From Vulcanimicrobium sp035943995 (GTDB taxonomy: Bacteria > Vulcanimicrobiota > Vulcanimicrobiia > Vulcanimicrobiales > Vulcanimicrobiaceae), in the NCBI GenBank assembly GCA_035943995.1, contig DASZBS010000095.1, forward strand, positions 1-64,000: a DNA stretch of 64,000 bases. The letters are read 5' to 3'. The position numbers and the translations under genes were made by a program. The notes beneath the pieces are model-generated. The model made no database searches, had not been told where the DNA came from, and saw only the letters and a list, made by a program, of their open reading frames with translations. Below, in pieces: positions 55,232 through 63,607 of the stretch. Positions within the stretch are counted from its first letter, which is position 1. Each line of letters opens with the position of its first letter.

Positions 55232-55333
55232 ATGATCGTCCGATCGTCACTCCGCCGATTCGCGGCCGGCGCCTTCGCCGCCGGTCTGATGCTCGGCGGC
55301 ATCCTCATCGCCCACGCTCATCACCTGACCTAA
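55232..55333 (+). CDS. 33-residue membrane or exported peptide
   Basis: A short gene with GGAG 8 bases upstream of the ATG. It encodes basic residues (MIVRSSLRRF), a hydrophobic Ala/Gly/Leu helix (AAGAFAAGLMLGGILIAHA) and HHLT. This is a typical small inner-membrane peptide or an isolated signal sequence. Function unknown. Confidence 0.45.
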   Translation: MIVRSSLRRFAAGAFAAGLMLGGILIAHAHHLT

Positions 55334-55369
55334 CGCCGCCGCGCACGTTGCGCGTACCGACCGGACGCC

Positions 55370-56110
55370 CTATTCGCCGTATGCTCGCGCGAGCGCTTGT
55401 AGATAGCGTTCGATTTCCGCGAGCTCCAGGCGCTCGATGAATGCGCGAAACAGCTCGACGTCTCCGAGGTGCGCTCGCTCCAATGTTTCGATGTACTCCG
55501 CCTTCTCCGACGGGGTGATCGCGAGCGGCGGATAGCCGTTTTGCAAGAGGTGAAGGTTCATCGCGAGCCGCGCCGTCCGGCCGTTACCGTCCTTGAACGG
55601 ATGGACGTGGACGATGCCGAAATGGAGATCCGCGGCCAAGACGACGGGATGCTCGGAGTCGCGGCGCTCGGCATAGTCGTCGAAGACTTCGTCGAGCATC
55701 TCGCTTGCGCGTCGCGCGCTCGGCGGAACATACATCGAGCCCCTGATGAAGCGCGCATCATCGCGAATCCGGCCGCCCCAGGCGGCTTCGTCGTCCCCAA
55801 CGACGATTTGATGGATGTCGAGGAGGACTCGCGGGGTCAACGCGGTCCGGTCGTCGACGAGACGGTACACGTAGTCGAGGGCCTTTTTCCCGTTGATCGC
55901 ATCGAGGTGATCCCGAAGGGGCTTTCCCCCGATCGTAATCCCTTGCTCCAGCACCACGTACGTCTCGCCGAGCGTGAGCGAGCTCCCCTCGATCGCGTTG
56001 GTGGCATAAACATAACGGACTTCGTCCGCCGCCCACATGGGGCGCAGCAATTCGATCTGCTCCGGCGTCAGTGGCCGAAGTGCCGAGAGCCGCGCCTTCG
56101 CCTCGTCCAT
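55370..56110 (-). CDS. Fic family protein (AMP/nucleotidyl transferase), class II
   Basis: A 246-residue protein with the Fic motif HPFKDGNGRTAR (residues 170-181) and catalytic His170, plus the flap region (YVPPSARRASEMLDEVF). The N-terminal inhibitory helix TNAIEGSS (37-44, Glu41) is present, so it is a class II, self-inhibited Fic protein. Such enzymes AMPylate (or otherwise modify) target proteins such as gyrase or chaperones. It stands alone without a partner antitoxin gene next to it. The ATG is at 56110. Confidence 0.92.
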   Translation of the reverse strand: MDEAKARLSALRPLTPEQIELLRPMWAADEVRYVYATNAIEGSSLTLGETYVVLEQGITIGGKPLRDHLDAINGKKALDYVYRLVDDRTALTPRVLLDIHQIVVGDDEAAWGGRIRDDARFIRGSMYVPPSARRASEMLDEVFDDYAERRDSEHPVVLAADLHFGIVHVHPFKDGNGRTARLAMNLHLLQNGYPPLAITPSEKAEYIETLERAHLGDVELFRAFIERLELAEIERYLQALARAYGE

Positions 56111-56196
56111 CCCGGCATTATAGCGGATTCCGAATCGGAGAACCTTCGCAGGGTGTCAACCGGCTGCAACCGATGCGCCGAACCCGACGCGCGCGG

Positions 56197-56799
56197 CTAT
56201 CTTGCGCTGAGAACTCCTGCGACGTCCAACACGAATCCGGGCATCGCCGGCCAACAGTCGAGGTGCCCGATTTGGCCGAGATCCCGCGGCTCTTCATCAC
56301 CCGCGTGTCCTACGTAGACGTGGCGGCGATACGGATCGATCAGCACTACCAAGCCGACGCCGTTACGGAGATAGGCGCGAATCTTTCGCATCGTCGTTCG
56401 CACAACGTTGGATTTCGAGAGCAGTTCGAATACGGCATTCGGGACGATAACTGGGAAGGTTCGCTCGGACTCGGGCGTGATGGCTTGCCCGCGCGCGACG
56501 AACGAGGCGTTGGGGACGAACAGCGATCCGTCGGGGAGGTTGAAGCCGCCGTTCGCGGCGACTATCCCGCGATCGTCGGCCGCCGCCCAGTTGGCGATCG
56601 CCGTCGACAATGTAGCGCTTCGGATCCCGCTTTCAAATCCAGCCAACGGTGTCACGAGCAGCGTCCCGTCCGCGAAGCGCTCGAACAACAACGGCTCGTA
56701 CCGTTCCGCGAGCGCCGATAGCGCATCGTCATCAACCGAATGCGGCGGTACGATCTCCACGGCTTCCACGATGTCGGTCCTGAGCTCCACGAGTTCCAT
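56197..56799 (-). CDS. Uma2 family protein (PD-(D/E)XK fold)
   Basis: A 200-residue DUF820/Uma2-like protein. Its landmarks are FADGTLLVTPLAGFESGIRSATLSTAIANWA, GGFNLPDGSLFVPNASFV and VIVPNAVFELLSKSN, with YLRNGVGLVVLIDPYRRHVYV. In most members the second motif reads PD-x-SFV; here it is PNASFV, so the metal-binding Asp is replaced by Asn and nuclease activity is doubtful. The start is ATG 56799 or GTG 56802, just after the transporter stop. Function of the family is not established. Confidence 0.8.
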   Translation of the reverse strand: MELVELRTDIVEAVEIVPPHSVDDDALSALAERYEPLLFERFADGTLLVTPLAGFESGIRSATLSTAIANWAAADDRGIVAANGGFNLPDGSLFVPNASFVARGQAITPESERTFPVIVPNAVFELLSKSNVVRTTMRKIRAYLRNGVGLVVLIDPYRRHVYVGHAGDEEPRDLGQIGHLDCWPAMPGFVLDVAGVLSAR

Positions 56800-56802
56800 C
56801 AC

Positions 56803-57690
56803 CTACGGTTCTCGCGCGGTCGTGATGTCGCTGTCAATACTTCGCGATGCGACTGCGATCGCGGCGAGGATCGCCACTGCGCCGACCGCCGTTGCCGGGC
56901 CGAGGCGTTCGGCGAAGAGCCACGCGGCGAGCACCGCGGCGATCACCGGCTCCAGCAGCGTGATCGTCGAGACGAACGTCGCGCTCAGCACGCGCACCGC
57001 CGCGTTGAGCGCGGTATGGCCGAACAGCTGCGACAGCAGCGCCATCGCGACGATGCCGCCCCATGCGCGCACGTCGCCGGCGGGCGGTAGATGATCGTGC
57101 GCGATCACGCTCGCCGCGATCAGTACCACTGCCGCGTACGCGTACGTGCGCGACGTGACCGCAAGCGTGTCGTACCGCGAATCGGTCCCGCGCACGACGA
57201 GCAGATACGCCGCGATCGCCACTGCGCCCGCGAGCGCGAGCGCGATGCCCAGCGGCGTGTTCGCGCGATCGGGTGCGCCGACCACGATCGCGACGCCCGC
57301 CAGCGCCCCGAGCACGCTCGCCGCGGCGTACGGGTCGACGCGCCGCCGCCGCAGCACGGTATACACCTCGGTCCACACCGGCGTCGTGCATACCAGCAGC
57401 GTCGAGATCGCGACCGAGGCGAAATCCAGCGAACCGATCCACGTCGCGAAGTGCAGCGCGAGCAGGACCCCCGCGAGGACGAGACGCCGCTCGGTCGGCA
57501 CGTCGATCGCGCGCAGCCGCCCACGCAGCGCCGCGACGACGAGCAGCGGGACCGCGGCGAGCGTCAGCCGTGCCGCGCTGACGGCGAGCGGTCCCGACGA
57601 GACCAGCGCGAAGCGCGCGAAGACCGCCGCGGCACCGATCGCGAGCTGGGCCAGCGCGACCAGCAGCAGCGCGCGGTTCGTCCTTGACAC
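56803..57690 (-). CDS. DMT superfamily (EamA) transporter
   Basis: A 295-residue membrane protein with ten predicted hydrophobic segments in two EamA halves (first half LLVALAQLAIGAAAVFARF... LVLAGVLLALHFATWIGSLDFASVAISTLLVCTTPVW; second half AWGGIVAMALLSQLFGHTALNAAVRVLSATFVSTITLLEPVIAAVLAAWLFAERL). Probable metabolite exporter. The GTG 57690 start is clear. It is divergent from the riboswitch-controlled thiC and its stop abuts the Uma2 gene. Confidence 0.88.
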   Translation of the reverse strand: MSRTNRALLLVALAQLAIGAAAVFARFALVSSGPLAVSAARLTLAAVPLLVVAALRGRLRAIDVPTERRLVLAGVLLALHFATWIGSLDFASVAISTLLVCTTPVWTEVYTVLRRRRVDPYAAASVLGALAGVAIVVGAPDRANTPLGIALALAGAVAIAAYLLVVRGTDSRYDTLAVTSRTYAYAAVVLIAASVIAHDHLPPAGDVRAWGGIVAMALLSQLFGHTALNAAVRVLSATFVSTITLLEPVIAAVLAAWLFAERLGPATAVGAVAILAAIAVASRSIDSDITTAREP

Positions 57691-57721
57691 CAGGGCCTCT
57701 TCGGCATACCGTCGTCAGTAC

Positions 57722-57812
57722 GCTACGGGAGCCCGAAAGAGCCGGGCTGAGAGGACGTGCGGCAGGCCGTCGACCGTTACCACCTGATCCGGGTCATACC
57801 GGCGAAGAGGAG
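57722..57812 (+). promoter_or_regulatory. TPP riboswitch (THI element)
   Basis: The conserved pieces are present in order: CGGGAGCCCG, the core GGGCTGAGAGG, ACCGTTACCACCTGATC and GGTCATACCGGCGAAGAGGA. This is the thiamine-pyrophosphate aptamer. Its last conserved part (GAAGAGGAG, about 57804-57812) is also the ribosome binding site 7 bases before the thiC ATG, so TPP binding most likely blocks translation. Confidence 0.95.
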
Positions 57813-57819
57813 TGCACGT

Positions 57820-59559
57820 ATGGCGACCATGCTACCGCCGTCCAACGACGTTCTGTCACGCGACCCGTTTCCGAGCTCGGCCAAAGTCTATGCGGTCGGC
57901 AGCGATCCCACGATCCGCGTCCCGTTCCGCGCGATCGCGCTCAGCGACGGCACCGCCCACACGGTCACCGACACGTCGGGCCCGTTCACCGATCCCGACG
58001 TCGGCATCGACGTGCGCGGCGGCATCGCGCCGATCCGCGAGCCGTGGATCGCGCGCCGCAACGATACCGAGACGCTCGCGAAGGCTTCGTCGGTGTACCG
58101 GCTCGGCCGCGAAGCGATGCGCGAGCTCGACGCCATCCGCTTCCCGTCGCCGCGCGCGATCCGGCGCGCCAAGCCGGGCGCCAACGTGTCGCAGATGCAC
58201 TACGCGCGGCGCGGCGAGATCACGCCGGAGATGGAGTTCATCGCGATCCGCGAGGGCGTCGAGCCGGAGTTCGTGCGCAGCGAGGTCGCGCGCGGGCGTG
58301 CGGTGATCCCCGCGAACGTGAACCACCTCGAGCTGGAGCCGACGATCATCGGCCGCAACTTCTTGGTGAAGATCAACGCGAACATCGGCAACTCCGCCAT
58401 CGGCTCGTCGATCGAGGAAGAGGTCGAGAAGATGGTGTGGGCCGCGCGCTGGGGCGCCGACACCGTGATGGACCTGTCGACGGGCAAGAACATCCACGAG
58501 ACGCGCGAGTGGATCGTGCGCAACGCGCCCGTCCCGATCGGCACCGTGCCGATCTACCAGGCGCTCGAGAAAGTCAACGGTAAAGCAGAAGACCTCACCT
58601 GGGAGATCTACCGCGACACGCTCATCGAGCAGGCGGAACAAGGCGTCGACTACTTCACCGTGCACGCGGGCGTGCTGCTGCGCTACGTGCCGCTGACCGC
58701 GGACCGCATCACGGGCATCGTGTCGCGCGGCGGCTCGATCCTCGCGAAGTGGTGCCTCGCGCACCACCAGGAGAACTTCCTCTACACGCACTTCGACGAG
58801 ATCTGCGAGATCATGAAGGCGTACGACGTCACGTTCTCGCTGGGCGACGGGCTGCGCCCGGGCTGCACCGCCGACGCGAACGACGCCGCGCAGTTCGCGG
58901 AGCTCGACACGCTGGGCGAGCTGACGCAGATCGCGTGGAAGCACGACGTGCAGGTGATGGTCGAAGGCCCCGGCCACGTGCCGATGCACCTGATCAAAGA
59001 GAACATGGACCGCCAGCTCGCGGTGTGCCACGAAGCGCCGTTCTACACGCTGGGCCCGCTGGTCACCGACATCGCGCCCGGCTACGACCACATCACGAGC
59101 GGTATCGGCGCGGCCATGATCGGCTGGATGGGCACCGCGATGCTGTGCTACGTCACGCCGAAAGAACACTTGGGCCTGCCCGACAAGGACGATGTTAAAG
59201 TCGGTGTGATCACGTACAAGCTCGCCGCGCACGCGGCCGATCTCGCGAAAGGCCATGCGGGTGCGCGCCATCGCGACGACGTGTTGTCGAAAGCGCGCTT
59301 CGAGTTTCGCTGGAAGGACCAGTTCAACCTGAGCCTGGATCCCGACACCGCGCAGCAGTTCCACGATGAAACGCTGCCCGCGGACGGCGCAAAGGTCGCG
59401 CACTTCTGCTCGATGTGCGGTCCTCATTTCTGCTCGATGAAGATCACGCAGGACGTGCGCGACTACGCGGAGCGCGAGCGCGGCATGGCCCAGAAGTCTG
59501 CGGAGTTCCTGGCAAAAGGCGCGGAAGTGTACGTGGGCACGGCGGACTCATCGGCATAG
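57820..59559 (+). CDS. thiC: Phosphomethylpyrimidine synthase ThiC
   Basis: A 579-residue radical-SAM enzyme turning AIR into HMP phosphate for thiamine. The C-terminal cluster motif CSMCGPHFCSM is intact. Family blocks: GVEPEFVRSEVARGRAVIPANVNH, NIGNSAIGSSIEEEVEKMVWA, MDLSTGKNIHETREWI, MVEGPGHVPMHLIKENM and SGIGAAMIGWMGTAMLCYVTPKEHLGLP. The start is the ATG behind the riboswitch RBS. No other thi gene is next to it. Confidence 0.97.
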   Translation: MATMLPPSNDVLSRDPFPSSAKVYAVGSDPTIRVPFRAIALSDGTAHTVTDTSGPFTDPDVGIDVRGGIAPIREPWIARRNDTETLAKASSVYRLGREAMRELDAIRFPSPRAIRRAKPGANVSQMHYARRGEITPEMEFIAIREGVEPEFVRSEVARGRAVIPANVNHLELEPTIIGRNFLVKINANIGNSAIGSSIEEEVEKMVWAARWGADTVMDLSTGKNIHETREWIVRNAPVPIGTVPIYQALEKVNGKAEDLTWEIYRDTLIEQAEQGVDYFTVHAGVLLRYVPLTADRITGIVSRGGSILAKWCLAHHQENFLYTHFDEICEIMKAYDVTFSLGDGLRPGCTADANDAAQFAELDTLGELTQIAWKHDVQVMVEGPGHVPMHLIKENMDRQLAVCHEAPFYTLGPLVTDIAPGYDHITSGIGAAMIGWMGTAMLCYVTPKEHLGLPDKDDVKVGVITYKLAAHAADLAKGHAGARHRDDVLSKARFEFRWKDQFNLSLDPDTAQQFHDETLPADGAKVAHFCSMCGPHFCSMKITQDVRDYAERERGMAQKSAEFLAKGAEVYVGTADSSA

Positions 59560-59578
59560 GACGCGAACCTCGCACGCG

Positions 59579-60628
59579 ATGAGTCTCGCGCGCGTTTCAA
59601 CCGCGGTAGCTGCTTGCGTCGTTCTCGGCGCAGCGGTTGCCGCATGCTCAGGCTCGTTCGGTTCGGGGACCGGGCTGCCGAACACGCCGGCGTCGCCGAG
59701 CTTCGGCGGCAACGCGTCGCCGACGCCGCCCGCCACTTCGTCGAGCGTGATTCTCACCTACGGCGAGTCGACGGCCTTTCAACCGCTCCCCGAGGTCGGC
59801 GGCTACGGCGGCTCGATCGCGTTCCCGAAGGCACCGGAGCCCACGGCCGCGCCCGCGCCCAAGAGCAAAGCCAAGAACGCGACGCCCGAGCCGGCCCCGA
59901 CGCCCGTCGCGGTGTCGATCGGCGCGACGCTTTCGATCGTGAAGCCCCAGGACGGACCCGACTTGAACTTCGTGAGCGGCAAGGGCAAGAAAAAGCGGAC
60001 GCGCGAGCTGCCCGCCCGTGCCTTCGCGTACATCACGCTGCTCCCCACGCACGACGCGACCCTCGAGAGCTTCCCGCGCGTCCAGCTCGACGTCCCGCGC
60101 GAGGTCGCGTCGCAGTACCGCGACGGCGAGTTCGGGCTCGCGCTGTGGAACTCGGGCGAAAAAGATTCGAAATACCGGCTCGCCGTCGCCGAGCTCGATA
60201 CGGCATCGACCCCGCCGCCGGTCCGGGTGCGGGAACCCGCCGCGCTCCCGAGCGGCAGCCCGGGAGCGACCGCAAAGCCCGGCGCGGCGACGTCCGCACC
60301 GACGGCGACCCCGACCAGCGCGACCCGCACCAGCGGATCGCCCGCGCCGGGCACCTCCGCGATCCCAGGACTTGGCACCGCGGCACCGACCGCAGCGCCC
60401 ACGCTGCCGCCGGCGCGGCTGCTGTTCGCGGGCACGGCAGTGCCGCTCAAGCTGGTTGCGAACCGCCCGGCCGTCTTCGCGCTCTACGCGCTGCCGCATC
60501 CGGCGACGCCCGCCCCCAAAGCCTCGGGCTCGCCCGCCGCATCGGGCTCGGCTGCGCCGCACGCGGCGGGGTCGAGCGCCCCGAGTGCCGCACCGTCCGC
60601 TTCGCCCGCCGCCAACAAAACGCCGTAG
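59579..60628 (+). CDS. Lipoprotein with Pro/Ala/Ser/Thr-rich low-complexity regions
   Basis: A 349-residue protein. Lipobox: AACVVLGAAVAACSGSFGSG. Low-complexity linkers (PTPPATSSS; APAPKSKAKNATPEPAPTP; the 215-270 PAS-rich tract and an SAAPHAAGSSAPSAAPSASPA tail) alternate with short beta-rich parts (FAYITLLPTHDATLESFPRVQLDVPREV; LPPARLLFAGTAVPLKLVANRPAVFALYAL). Surface-exposed or cell-wall-spanning protein of unknown function. Confidence 0.62.
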   Translation: MSLARVSTAVAACVVLGAAVAACSGSFGSGTGLPNTPASPSFGGNASPTPPATSSSVILTYGESTAFQPLPEVGGYGGSIAFPKAPEPTAAPAPKSKAKNATPEPAPTPVAVSIGATLSIVKPQDGPDLNFVSGKGKKKRTRELPARAFAYITLLPTHDATLESFPRVQLDVPREVASQYRDGEFGLALWNSGEKDSKYRLAVAELDTASTPPPVRVREPAALPSGSPGATAKPGAATSAPTATPTSATRTSGSPAPGTSAIPGLGTAAPTAAPTLPPARLLFAGTAVPLKLVANRPAVFALYALPHPATPAPKASGSPAASGSAAPHAAGSSAPSAAPSASPAANKTP

Positions 60629-60637
60629 CGCGATCGG

Positions 60638-61603
60638 CTAAGCGACTTTTTCTTCGACCTGTTCTTCCGCGTCCACGACGAGCACGATCTTGCCGAGCAC
60701 GTGACCGCGTTCGAGGCGGCGGTGCGCTTCGGCGGCGTCGTCGAGCGAGTACGTCGACACGATCGGCACGAGGATCGGCGCGGCTTCGATCGTCGCCGTG
60801 AGCCGGGCGAACGTTTGCGGCGTCGGCACGCCGTTGAACGCGCGCGCGACCGTGCCGTCGGGCACGACGACGCCGTTCGGATGTGCGACCGTGCCGCCCG
60901 CGCGCAGCGCAGCAATGCAGCGTTCGAGCGCCGCTCCGCCCGCTAGCGCGAGGATCGCATCGACGCCGCCGGGCGCGAAGCGGCGCGCGGCCGCGAGCAC
61001 GTCGTCGTGCTGCGTGTCGACGGCCTCGTCGACGCCGAGCCGGCGCAACAGCTCGCGCCCGTCGCCGCCGTTCGCCGTCGCGATCACGCGCGCGCCGCGG
61101 CGCTGTGCGAGCTGCACGGCGATCGTTCCGACCCCGCCCGCCGCGCCGTGCACCAGCAGCGTCTGTCCCGAGCGCAAACCGAGCACGTCGTCGATCCCGG
61201 CGAGCGCGGTCAGGCCCGTCACCGGGATCGCACCGGCCTCGCGAAAATCCAGCGACGTCGGCATCGGCGCGACGTGCTCGCCGCGGAGCACGACGTATTC
61301 CGCGTAGAAGCCGCCCTTCGCGCGTTCGTACGCATAGCCGTACACCGCGTCGCCAAGCCGCAGTTGGTGCACGTCGTCGCCGAGCGCCGCGATCGTCCCG
61401 GCGCCGTCGGCGCCCAGCACGATCGGAAAGCGTTCGCGCCCGCGGGCCCACTGGCCGCGGCGCGCCTTGGTATCCCAGATGCCGACGCCGGCGGTGTCGA
61501 CGCGCACGAGCACGTCGTTGCGGCCGACGGCGGGGACCGCGATCTCGTGGACGGTCAGCCGCTCGGGCCCGCCGAACGCGTCGATCGCGACCGCCCGCAT
61601 CAT
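60638..61603 (-). CDS. MDR-family NADP-dependent oxidoreductase (quinone reductase-like)
   Basis: A 321-residue quinone-reductase-like MDR protein. GroES-like part: MRAVAIDAFGGPERLTVHEIAVP, VRVDTAGVGIWDTKARRGQW and VLGADGAGTIAALG. Nucleotide motif: LLVHGAAGGVGTIAVQLAQRRGARVIATA. No zinc ligands are seen. The start is ATG 61603 or 61600, in an MMRAVAI opening. It converges on the lipoprotein gene and is a distant relative of the protein at 7036-8052. Confidence 0.85.
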   Translation of the reverse strand: MMRAVAIDAFGGPERLTVHEIAVPAVGRNDVLVRVDTAGVGIWDTKARRGQWARGRERFPIVLGADGAGTIAALGDDVHQLRLGDAVYGYAYERAKGGFYAEYVVLRGEHVAPMPTSLDFREAGAIPVTGLTALAGIDDVLGLRSGQTLLVHGAAGGVGTIAVQLAQRRGARVIATANGGDGRELLRRLGVDEAVDTQHDDVLAAARRFAPGGVDAILALAGGAALERCIAALRAGGTVAHPNGVVVPDGTVARAFNGVPTPQTFARLTATIEAAPILVPIVSTYSLDDAAEAHRRLERGHVLGKIVLVVDAEEQVEEKVA

Positions 61604-61685
61604 CGCGGGCACGGCCCCGTCCGTCCTCATGCGGGTCCTGACCGGCCGCGCGCCCGGCGCGGTTGCGTGGCCCGGTGGCGGAAGG

Positions 61686-62471
61686 CTACTTCGCGGGATC
61701 GACCGGTTGGGCGGCAGCGGTGCTCGGCGCGTCGGCGAGCCCGCCCGAGATCAGCACGGGATTCGGCACCGCCTCGATGGCGGCGGCTGTCGCGGGCAGC
61801 ACTTCGTTGACGTTGGTGAGCCACTGCTGCTCGTCCGGCAGCTGCCCCACGGCACCCCCGCCGACGGCGATCGTCGGCGGTGCCGTCGCGAACGCGCGCC
61901 CGACGCGGCCGTTCAGCGACTTCCACACGCGCAGCACCTTGACGACGTAGTTGCGCGTCTCGGCGTACGGCGGCACGCCGTTGAACCGCTCCACTGCGTT
62001 CGGCCCGGCGTTGTAGCCGGCGATCGCGAGCTTCATCGCGTTGGGTTTGCCGGCGAAGTGGTCCATCAGCGTCTTGAGATAGGCCGACGTTCCGCGCAAG
62101 TTGTCGGATGCGTTCCAGGCGTTGACGCCCAGCCGCGCGGCGGTCGCCGGCATGAGCTGACCGAGGCCGCGCGCGCCGGCGCGCGAGACGGCGTTGGCGC
62201 GCCAGCGCGACTCGACCGTCACGATCGACATGATGAAGCGCGCGTCGAGGTGCGTCCGCCAGGCGTCGGCCATCACCGAGCGCGCGTACGCCTGCGCCTT
62301 CGCGAGCGGCAGCTTCGGGTTGATCGTCTGCAGGACGGCGGCGTAGGTCGCCATCGTCGGGCCCGCCGGGGCGGCCGCGTCCTCCGCGGCATACGCGGGG
62401 GCTGCGACGAGGGTGGAGCCGCAAAAAGCGAACAGCGCTGCGACATAGCGCAGCGATAGGAGCCGAAACAT
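61686..62471 (-). CDS. Lytic transglycosylase (SLT domain)
   Basis: A 261-residue exported peptidoglycan-cleaving enzyme. Signal peptide: LLSLRYVAALFAFCGSTLVAAPAYA. The SLT fold has catalytic Glu87 in IVTVESRW, then AGARGLGQLMPATAARLGV and LAIAGYNAGPNAVERFNGVPPYAETRNYV. The Ala/Pro-rich C-terminus has no clear domain. It starts at ATG 62471. Confidence 0.93.
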   Translation of the reverse strand: MFRLLSLRYVAALFAFCGSTLVAAPAYAAEDAAAPAGPTMATYAAVLQTINPKLPLAKAQAYARSVMADAWRTHLDARFIMSIVTVESRWRANAVSRAGARGLGQLMPATAARLGVNAWNASDNLRGTSAYLKTLMDHFAGKPNAMKLAIAGYNAGPNAVERFNGVPPYAETRNYVVKVLRVWKSLNGRVGRAFATAPPTIAVGGGAVGQLPDEQQWLTNVNEVLPATAAAIEAVPNPVLISGGLADAPSTAAAQPVDPAK

Positions 62472-62546
62472 CGACGGACCCGTTCGCAGCCGTGCCGGGG
62501 TGGCCTTCCGGCATTGTGCGGTCCCGGTCGAAATCTGACCGGGGGT

Positions 62547-63008
62547 TTACGTCCGATGGATGTCGTCGAGCCAGCGGACCGGCTCGGGGTCCTCGGCGAC
62601 GGGGATGTCGAGGTTCACCACGACCGGATCCTGGCCGCTGCGGACCAGCACGCAGTCGAGCGGCTGGTCGGGCGCGGCGTTGATCTCCTGGTGCGGCACG
62701 TACGGCGGCACGAAGATGAAGTCGCCCGGACCGGCTTCGGCGACGAACTCGAGCCGCTCGCCCCAGCGCATCCGCGCCCGGCCGCGCACGACGTAGATCA
62801 CGCTCTCGAGGTCGCCGTGGTGGTGCGCGCCGGTCTTGGCGTCGGGGTGGATGGTGACGGTCCCCGCCCAGAGCTTGCGCGCGCCGGCCGTCGCGGTGGT
62901 GATCGCCGCGGCGCGGTTCATGCCCGCGGTCTGCGGCGTGTTCGGGTCGAGGTCGCACCCGCTCACGACGCGGACTCCGTCGAATTTCCAGCGCTCGTCA
63001 TTCGCCAT
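62547..63008 (-). CDS. Cupin-domain protein
   Basis: A 153-residue single-domain cupin: AHHHGDLESVIYVVRGRARMRWG is the first metal motif (H-x-H-x3-4-E-x6-G variant) and GDFIFVPPYVPHQEIN the second. It probably binds one Fe or other metal. N-terminus MANDERWKFDGVRVV. Function unknown; it resembles small cupins found near sugar or quinone metabolism. It is divergent from the DUF5069-like gene. Confidence 0.82.
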   Translation of the reverse strand: MANDERWKFDGVRVVSGCDLDPNTPQTAGMNRAAAITTATAGARKLWAGTVTIHPDAKTGAHHHGDLESVIYVVRGRARMRWGERLEFVAEAGPGDFIFVPPYVPHQEINAAPDQPLDCVLVRSGQDPVVVNLDIPVAEDPEPVRWLDDIHRT

Positions 63009-63068
63009 GCCGGTACGTTTCGACGGCGGCGGGCGAAGCTTTTGTGCGACGAACGCGAAGAGGCGGTC

Positions 63069-63539
63069 ATGGGCTGGATGCCGTGTTCCGGGCGCGAATC
63101 GCTGGCGGGCTTGTCGTGGTTGCCGCGCATGCTGCAAAAAGCTCGCCGTTGCGAAACGTCGCCGAACGGACGCCTCGTCGACGGCTATCTGTACGGCGAC
63201 AACGACTTCATCGACAAGCAGCTCATCGCGTTCTTGCGCACCGACGACACCACGATCTCGCAACTCGTCAGAGAGCATCCGGCCGATGCGGACGTCGCGA
63301 ACATCCTCGTCGAGCGCAGCGGCCGCACCCCGGCGGAGTGCGCGGCGTTCGATCGCACGTTCCGCCGCAAGAACTTCGATTTCGTGTTCGTCGAGGCCGA
63401 CGAAGGCCGGCTCCCGCCCGGTTTCAAGACGGCGGCGGTGAGGTTTCTGTACAACAACGTCGTGATGCGGATCGTCTACCCGGTGTTCGAGCGCGACGAA
63501 CGAAAACGCAGCCACTCGGCCACCCGCCTGGCACGGTGA
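63069..63539 (+). CDS. DUF5069-like protein
   Basis: A 156-residue protein that opens MGWMPCSGRESLAGLSWLPRMLQKARR, the pattern I know from DUF5069 (a short N-terminus, then L-x-x-LPRM-x-KAR). It is helical, with LVDGYLYGDNDFIDKQLIAFLRT in the middle and no signal peptide. Function is unknown. It starts at ATG 63069; longer frames upstream overlap the divergent cupin gene. Confidence 0.65.
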   Translation: MGWMPCSGRESLAGLSWLPRMLQKARRCETSPNGRLVDGYLYGDNDFIDKQLIAFLRTDDTTISQLVREHPADADVANILVERSGRTPAECAAFDRTFRRKNFDFVFVEADEGRLPPGFKTAAVRFLYNNVVMRIVYPVFERDERKRSHSATRLAR

Positions 63540-63607
63540 ACGCGTATCGTCGTCGTATGAGAGGGCGATGGCCGGCAGTGGCGGCGGGCGGGTGAGGACG
63601 GCAGCGC

